Positions 59,334 to 64,000 of a stretch of DNA of 64,000 bases are shown here, piece after piece (the stretch's first letter is position 1; each line of letters opens with the position of its first letter). The notes below the pieces were generated by a model, which worked only from the letters and a program-made list of their open reading frames with translations, was not told the origin of the DNA and searched no databases. Both the position numbers and the translations under genes were made by a program. Source of the DNA: Streptomyces albus subsp. albus (lineage in GTDB: Bacteria; Actinomycetota; Actinomycetes; Streptomycetales; Streptomycetaceae); NCBI RefSeq assembly GCF_000719865.1, contig NZ_JOID01000033.1, positions 1 through 64,000 of the forward strand, read 5' to 3'.

Positions 59334-59945
59334 ATGGTGACCAGGGCGAAGGGACGGCGCGACACGTACCACCACGGCGATCTGAGCGCCGCGCTGGTCC
59401 GCGCGACGCTGGAGATCGTCGACGAGGCGGGGGTCCGCGGTTTCTCCGTCTCCGAGGCCGCGCGCCGCACCGGCGTCAGCCCCGGCGCCCCGTACCGCCA
59501 CTTCGCCGACCGGGACGCGCTGCTGGCGGCCGCCGCGCTGGAGGTCTCGCGGCGGGTCAACGAGATGTACGCCGAGGCGGCCGCGGACCTCGGCACCCCG
59601 GAGGACCGGATCGCCGCGGTGGGCGAGGTCCACGTCCGGGCGGCCGCGCGCTTCCGGGGCGGCTTCGACATCCTCTTCCACGCCGAACTGCGCGCGGCCC
59701 ACCCCGAACTCCGGGACAGCGGGCGGGCGTTCATCGACATGCTGCTGCCGGACGCGTTCGCGCTCGTCCCCGACGGCGGCCACGAACTGGCCACCACCCT
59801 CCTGGAGGCCCTGGCCGCACTGACCCGCGGCTACGCCGCCCTGCTGCTCAGCGGCCTGTTCGGCGAGCCCGGTGAGGCCGCGGACAGGGTGGCCGAGCGG
59901 GCGACGACGTCCGCGCGGGCGCTGATCCGCGGCTTCTGCGGCTGA
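59334..59945 (+). CDS. TetR-family regulator
   Basis: The protein has 203 residues. Residues about 15-65 are a TetR helix-turn-helix (VRGFSVSEAARRTGVSPGAPYRHFADRDALL), followed by a ligand-binding helical domain. TAGGCT ends 7 bases before ATG 59334 with no Shine-Dalgarno sequence between, which fits a leaderless mRNA. It lies 237 bases after the molybdenum subunit gene in the same direction. The palindrome at the operon start is of the size TetR proteins bind, so this is the likely repressor; the link is an inference. Confidence 0.88.
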   Translation: MVTRAKGRRDTYHHGDLSAALVRATLEIVDEAGVRGFSVSEAARRTGVSPGAPYRHFADRDALLAAAALEVSRRVNEMYAEAAADLGTPEDRIAAVGEVHVRAAARFRGGFDILFHAELRAAHPELRDSGRAFIDMLLPDAFALVPDGGHELATTLLEALAALTRGYAALLLSGLFGEPGEAADRVAERATTSARALIRGFCG

Positions 59946-60107
59946 TCGGCCCCGCCGGACCGGGCACACGTGCGAAGATCACGGTCACGCAGGCCCCGAC
60001 GACGGGCGACCGGAGACCGGTACGGCCGACGGACCACCGGCCGCCTCACCCGGCGTCCGGACGCGGGAGCCGCCCACCGCCGCCGGCCGATCGACGAAAG
60101 GTCCCCC

Positions 60108-60743
60108 GTGCGCAAGCTCGTCTACTACATCGCCTCCACCCTCGACGGTTTCATCGCGGGCCCGGACGGTTCCGACCCCACCGGCCCCGGCGGCTTCTGG
60201 CCGATCCCCGAGGACTACCTCGCCCACATCATCGCCGAGTACCCGGAGACCCTGCCCGCCCCGGCGCGGGCCGCGCTGTCCGTCACGGGGGAGTCCAAGC
60301 GCTTCGACACCGTCATCGAGGGCCGGCGCACCTACGAGATCGGCCTCAAGGCCGACATCACCGACGCCTACCCCCACCTGCGGCACCTGGTGGTCACCCG
60401 CACCCTGAGCGAGAGCCCGGACCCGGCCGTCGAACTCGTGCCCGGGGACCCGGTGGCGAAGGTCCGGGAGCTCAAGGGGGAAACCGGCGGGACGGCCGGG
60501 GACGGCGGCGCCGCCGGCGGCCCCAAGGACATCTGGCTGATCGGCGGCGGCGAGCTGGCCGGAGCGCTCTACGGCGAGATCGACGAACTGATCATCAAGC
60601 TGAGCCCGCTGACCGCCGGCAACGGCATCCCGCTCTTCTCCCCCGGGGCCGCCTTCGACCCCCGCCGCTGGGAACTCACCGACCACACGGTCCTGAAGAG
60701 CGGCGCGGCCTTCCTGACGTACGCCCGCGCCACCGGCGCGTAG
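60108..60743 (+). CDS. dihydrofolate-reductase-like (RibD C-terminal) protein
   Basis: A 211-residue RibD-C/DHFR-like reductase (MRKLVYYIASTLDGFIAG, VIEGRRTYEIGL, LVVTRTLSES, DIWLIGGGELAGALYG, DELIIKLSPL, GIPLF). These proteins use NADPH to reduce small heterocycles, and many are of unknown substrate. A Gly-rich insert (GETGGTAGDGGAAGG) lies before IWLIGGG. The start is GTG 60108 with AAAGG upstream. Confidence 0.88.
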   Translation: MRKLVYYIASTLDGFIAGPDGSDPTGPGGFWPIPEDYLAHIIAEYPETLPAPARAALSVTGESKRFDTVIEGRRTYEIGLKADITDAYPHLRHLVVTRTLSESPDPAVELVPGDPVAKVRELKGETGGTAGDGGAAGGPKDIWLIGGGELAGALYGEIDELIIKLSPLTAGNGIPLFSPGAAFDPRRWELTDHTVLKSGAAFLTYARATGA

Positions 60744-60927
60744 GGCCCCGGCGCGGAGCGGGCCTCAACGGGCCGGGGTGCCGCACGGCGGGGGTGCCGC
60801 ACGGCAGGGCACGGCAAGCACGGCGCACGGCTCCGCAAGCACGACCGGTGCGGCAGGCGCGGCAGGCGCCGCCGCACCGCATCCGCCCGCCCCGCCGCGG
60901 GCCGCGCTCCCGCCCGGAGCCGCCGCC

Positions 60928-61536
60928 TCACCCGCGCCCCGGCACCACCGTCGTGACGACCCGCACCAGGGCGGGCGTGCGCGGGGCGGAGCCGAAGCCG
61001 AACCGGACCGGCGGCGCGACGGGCGCGAGGGCGCCCAGGTCCCCGCCCTCGTACCGGGCGGCGGCCGATACGACGGGCAGCAGATCCCGCGCCCCGTACC
61101 ACTCGCGGCTCCCGCCCGCGGCGCTGCCCCTGGCCCGCACCCCGGGCAGCAACCGGGCGGGGAGGTCGGTCAGCGCGACCCAGGCGGGACGGGCGGCGAG
61201 CGGCGCGGGCACGCAGCGCAGCAGCCACCCGAGGGGGCCGCGCCGCCCGGTGGTGAACCGCAGGCTCAGCGGCCCGGCCGTGACGTTCCACACCGCCCCG
61301 GCCGTGGCGACCGCCACCGGGGTGACGAGCACCCCGTCGAAGCGGTAGACGCCGCCGACGAAGTCCGCGACCTTCCGGGTCGGCGCGAGCAACAGCCGCT
61401 CCCCGTCCGCCCGTTCGACCATGACGTCACTGAACGGCCCGAACGGCGACCGGGGCCAGTGCCCCACCACCACGCGCGTACCGGAGGCGGTCCCGACCCC
61501 CGCGATCCACCCGTCGAAGCGCAGGGCACCCTTCAT
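60928..61536 (-). CDS. conserved protein of unknown function
   Basis: The protein has 202 residues, rich in beta-strand residues, with GFGSAPRTPALVRVVTTVVPGRG at the end and SREWYGARDLLPV in the middle. No signal peptide, helix-turn-helix or known catalytic motif is visible. GGAAGGGAG lies upstream of ATG 61536. The even distribution of hydrophobic residues suggests a folded cytoplasmic domain. Function unknown; an actinobacterial conserved protein is the best guess. Confidence 0.7.
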   Translation of the reverse strand: MKGALRFDGWIAGVGTASGTRVVVGHWPRSPFGPFSDVMVERADGERLLLAPTRKVADFVGGVYRFDGVLVTPVAVATAGAVWNVTAGPLSLRFTTGRRGPLGWLLRCVPAPLAARPAWVALTDLPARLLPGVRARGSAAGGSREWYGARDLLPVVSAAARYEGGDLGALAPVAPPVRFGFGSAPRTPALVRVVTTVVPGRG

Positions 61537-61768
61537 CGCACTCCCTTCCGCTCGTGGCCGTGCCACTTCTCCGGGGAGACCGGAGGATGCCGTTCGGAGG
61601 TGAGTCCGGATGTCATGCGCGGCGCGTACCGCCGACCCCGGCGCGGGGCCCGGCCGGGCGCGGTCCGGCCGGACCCCGCGAGGGTTCCGTCGTGTGCGGC
61701 TGTGTTCGGGGCCCGCATGTTCCCCCTCAAGGCGCCGTGCGTTCGCCGGTGGCGGCCGTGGCGGCTTC

Positions 61769-62176
61769 TCAGCCCAGCTTCGCCAGGAGCGCGTTGCACG
61801 CCTCCTCGCAGCGGCGGCAGGCCTCGGCGCAGACGCGGCAGTGCTCGTGCATGTCCGCGTGCCGGCCGCACTCGTCACCGCAGGATTTGCAGACGGTGGC
61901 GCAGGCCTGGACGACCGCGCGGGTGATGTTGGCGTCGTACTCGGTGTGCCGGGAGAGCACGCGGGCCGTGGTGTCGCAGACGTCGGCGCAGTCCGTGTTC
62001 GTCCGGATGCACTTCCGCAGCGAGGCCGGGTCGTCCTCCGACAGGCAGGCGTCCGCGCACGCCGTGCACGCCTGCGAGCAGGCGAGGCATTCCTCGATGC
62101 AGCGCTGCAGCGCCTCGCGGTCGACGGCGCCCAGATCGGCCGGGTAGGTCCTCAGCATCTCCTTCACAGGGCTCAC
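61769..62176 (-). CDS. Cys-rich four-helix copper-storage-like protein
   Basis: The protein has about 135 residues in four predicted helices, with about 18 cysteines at helix-internal spacings (CIEECLACSQACTACADACL, CIRTNTDCADVC, ACATVCKSCGDEC, HCRVCAEACRRCEEACNALL). This is the DUF326 / Csp family, which stores many Cu(I) ions in a four-helix bundle. No Tat or Sec signal is seen, so it is a cytosolic (Csp3-like) type. GGAGG is too close to the ATG at 62182 but well placed for the GTG at 62176, which I prefer. Confidence 0.9.
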   Translation of the reverse strand: MSPVKEMLRTYPADLGAVDREALQRCIEECLACSQACTACADACLSEDDPASLRKCIRTNTDCADVCDTTARVLSRHTEYDANITRAVVQACATVCKSCGDECGRHADMHEHCRVCAEACRRCEEACNALLAKLG

Positions 62177-62339
62177 GGTCATGCCTCCGTCCGGCCGGGG
62201 CCGGTGCCATTCCGCACTCACTCACCCGCGGCCTCCGCCACCGGTTAACACGGAACGCGCCCCCTCAAACCCGCCCCTTCGAACCCTTTGTGTGCCGATG
62301 GGCCGATGTGCCGGGTTGCGGTGCGCCGACGCGGCGCCC

Positions 62340-63479
62340 TTACGGCCGCTCGCTCAGGGCCGTCATGGTGCGGCCGATCAGACCCGGGGCGTCCGCGTCG
62401 CGGTCACCGCTCATCAGCCACTCCCCCAGCTGGACCGAGGCGTCCACGACCCGGCGCACGCGCGGCAAGCGCCGCTCCCGGTAGGCCGTGAGCAGCTCGT
62501 CGAGGGAGGACCGTGCCGCGGCGGGGCCGGTGAGGAGACCGGCCAGGACGGAGACGTCCTCCAGGGACATCGCGGCGCCCTGGGCCAGGGTCGGCGGGCA
62601 GGCGTGGGCGGCGTCCCCGGCGAGGACGACGCGGCCGCGGTGCCACGGGCCCTCCACCAGCAGCCGGTGGAACCAGGTGTAGTGGACCCGCGCCGGGTCG
62701 GTGAGGTGCTCGCCGATCTCCTCCCAGACACCGCCGTAGCCGGCCGCGAGAGCCCGCATCTCCTCGGCGTGCCGCGCCGGGTCGAGGGCGGCGGGGTCGC
62801 GTTTCGGCTCGACCAGGTAGGCGTAGAGGGAGTCCTCGCCGGTGGGGCAGTAGCCGGCGATCCAGCACGGGCCGCCGTAGGTGAGGTCGGTGCGCTCGAC
62901 CCTCTCGGGGCGCGGCGCCGTGGCCCGCCAGATACCCATGCCGGTGGGCTGCGGGCGGTCCGGTATCCCGATCAGCGCGCGGGTCGCGGAGTGCAGGCCG
63001 TCGGCGGCCACGACGAGGTCGTAGCGGCCGGAGCCGCCGTCGGTGAAGCGTACGGAGACACCGTCCCGGTCCTGGTCGAGCGAGCAGACCGTGGTGCCGA
63101 GCCGGACCCGGGCCCCGGAGGCGCGGACGGCCTCCATCAGAACGCGCTGGAGCCGGGGGCGGCGGATGCCCAGGGTGGCCGGGAGGTCGTCGCCGCCGGT
63201 GCGCAGGTCCGGCATCACCCGGAGCAGCGTGCCGTCCGGGGCGGTCATCCCGAGCGTGTTGAAGCCGAACCCCTGGTCGCGCACCTGTTCCCAGACGCCG
63301 ATCTCGCGCAGCACCCGCAGGGCGTTGCCCTGCAGGGTCAGGCCGGAGCCGGTCCGGGCGTTCCAGTCCGCCGCCGACTCGACCAGCTCCACCTCGATAC
63401 CGGCCCGGCGCAGCAGCACGGTGAGGCCGTTTCCGGCCGTGCCGCCGCCAATGACGAGAACGGATCCGACGGTGCTCAT
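62340..63479 (-). CDS. FAD-dependent monooxygenase
   Basis: A 379-residue flavoprotein of the class A aromatic hydroxylase (PHBH-like) fold. The FAD site is VLVIGGGTAGNGLTVLLRR, the middle motif is YDLVVAADGLHSATR, and the second flavin site is GRVVLAGDAAHACPPTLAQGA. It has no C-terminal thioredoxin domain, so it is of the short type seen with TetX, salicylate and polyketide hydroxylases. GGGGAGG precedes ATG 63479. No pathway genes are adjacent, so the substrate is unknown. Confidence 0.93.
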   Translation of the reverse strand: MSTVGSVLVIGGGTAGNGLTVLLRRAGIEVELVESAADWNARTGSGLTLQGNALRVLREIGVWEQVRDQGFGFNTLGMTAPDGTLLRVMPDLRTGGDDLPATLGIRRPRLQRVLMEAVRASGARVRLGTTVCSLDQDRDGVSVRFTDGGSGRYDLVVAADGLHSATRALIGIPDRPQPTGMGIWRATAPRPERVERTDLTYGGPCWIAGYCPTGEDSLYAYLVEPKRDPAALDPARHAEEMRALAAGYGGVWEEIGEHLTDPARVHYTWFHRLLVEGPWHRGRVVLAGDAAHACPPTLAQGAAMSLEDVSVLAGLLTGPAAARSSLDELLTAYRERRLPRVRRVVDASVQLGEWLMSGDRDADAPGLIGRTMTALSERP

Positions 63480-63759
63480 GGTGTGGTGTTCCTCCCCATG
63501 GGGCCAGTGGTGGTGACAGTGATGCCAGTGGTGACGGTGGTGGCCGCCCGCGCGGCGGCGGCCGGGCCCCGCCGCGGGGCAGCCGGGTCCGGTGATCAGA
63601 ACAAGATCCCATATCCGGGCGGCGACCGGGGCGGCGGGCATCAGGGGGCCGCGGCCGGGTACCCGGGAGGGATCCGGCCGGATCGAGACCGACCGGACGA
63701 ACCAGATGAACCAGATGAACCGGACGACAGGTGACGGACGGAGAAGGCAGGTGGTCCCC

Positions 63760-64000
63760 GTGCCGGGACGCAAGGAACTCCCCTCGACCCTGGAGCGCTC
63801 CGACGAGAAGGCGCAGCGCACCTGGATCAAGGCGCACGACTCGGCCGTGGAGGAGTACGGCGAGGGCGAGCGCGCGCACCGGGTGGCTTTCGGCGCGCTC
63901 AAGCACATGTACGAGAAGGTGGGCGACCACTGGGAACGCAAGGAGGGCGGCCGCAAGGGCCCGTCCGACCGGCGGGCGGCCCAGCCCCGGCCGCAGAGCG
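63760..64000 (+). CDS. chaB: ChaB family protein (runs off the window)
   Basis: Only the first 80 residues are present. MPGRKELPSTLERSDEKAQRTW and GALKHMYEKVGDHWERK identify the ChaB (PF06150) family. ChaB was first named as a regulator of the E. coli Ca/H exchanger ChaA. Many actinobacterial versions are small and alone. Start GTG 63760 has AGGCAGG upstream. The short repeats at 63690-63722 (AACCAGATG) lie just before it. Confidence 0.8.
   Translation, partial: MPGRKELPSTLERSDEKAQRTWIKAHDSAVEEYGEGERAHRVAFGALKHMYEKVGDHWERKEGGRKGPSDRRAAQPRPQS

Noticed and set aside
1..64000. tRNA genes, CRISPR arrays, insertion sequences, attachment sites, biosynthetic gene cluster
   Set aside because: By eye I see no tRNA cloverleaf, no regularly spaced direct repeats with unique spacers, no transposase or integrase, and no polyketide or peptide synthetase genes. 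The two P450 genes belong to a conservon, not to a biosynthetic cluster.

Overview
The window is high-GC actinobacterial chromosome and almost certainly comes from Streptomyces or a close relative. The signs are GTG starts, GC-saturated third codon positions (which leave long open frames on the antisense strand), rbpA with a consensus sigma-R promoter, a WhiB-like protein, a cvnABCD conservon with paired P450s, a two-domain small laccase and a Ppm/Lnt pair. I see no tRNA, rRNA, CRISPR array, transposase or attachment site. Most of it reads as ordinary chromosome with secreted and redox functions, not as an island.

Region 1 (1-12400): a surface protein, an AraC-type regulator, a VOC protein, an acetylxylan-esterase-like hydrolase, a HipA-like kinase and an ankyrin protein. 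Next come a 64-aa membrane protein coupled to an FtsK-like protein that has lost its Walker residues, a divergent MocR/YczE pair, a glycerophosphodiesterase and an MFS transporter. Region 2 (12400-22730): rbpA with two promoters, fxsA, whiB-like, an F420-type oxidoreductase, the lnt-ppm operon, an amidohydrolase, an Lrp regulator and a short acidic protein. Region 3 (22730-28000): a decayed second copy of yczE, a DhaL-DhaM fusion with a repetitive linker, a 71-bp minisatellite, and a PAS-GAF-SpoIIE-ATPase phosphatase.

Region 4 (28000-41950): a secreted-repeat lipoprotein, a cupin, a D-Ala-D-Ala carboxypeptidase, a DinB-like protein with a proline-rich partner, succinate-semialdehyde dehydrogenase, catalase, an alanine/sodium symporter, a two-RCK ion channel and a secreted polyester hydrolase of the cutinase/PET-hydrolase type. 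Region 5 (42000-47800): a secreted copper/PQQ-type redox cluster. A ThuA-glucose/sorbosone-dehydrogenase protein is translationally coupled to a cupredoxin-Ig-DUF1080 protein, and both are divergent from a small laccase. Region 6 (47800-53150): the conservon, cvnA-B-C-D followed by CYP157-like and CYP154-like P450s, all overlapping. Region 7 (53580-59950): XdhC facing a PaoABC-type molybdenum hydroxylase operon, with a TetR gene after it. A 42-bp palindrome sits over the start of the operon. Region 8 (59950-64000): a RibD-like reductase, an unknown protein, a Cys-rich copper-storage-like protein, an FAD monooxygenase and the start of chaB.

Main points to follow up: the double ATGTA-N9-TACAT operator; the 94-bp frame-changing duplication in the cupredoxin gene; the conserved-looking pseudo-ATPase pair; the yczE relic next to a DhaL-DhaM fusion without dhaK; the P450 without an ExxR arginine; and GC-rich repeat expansions inside otherwise conserved enzymes.
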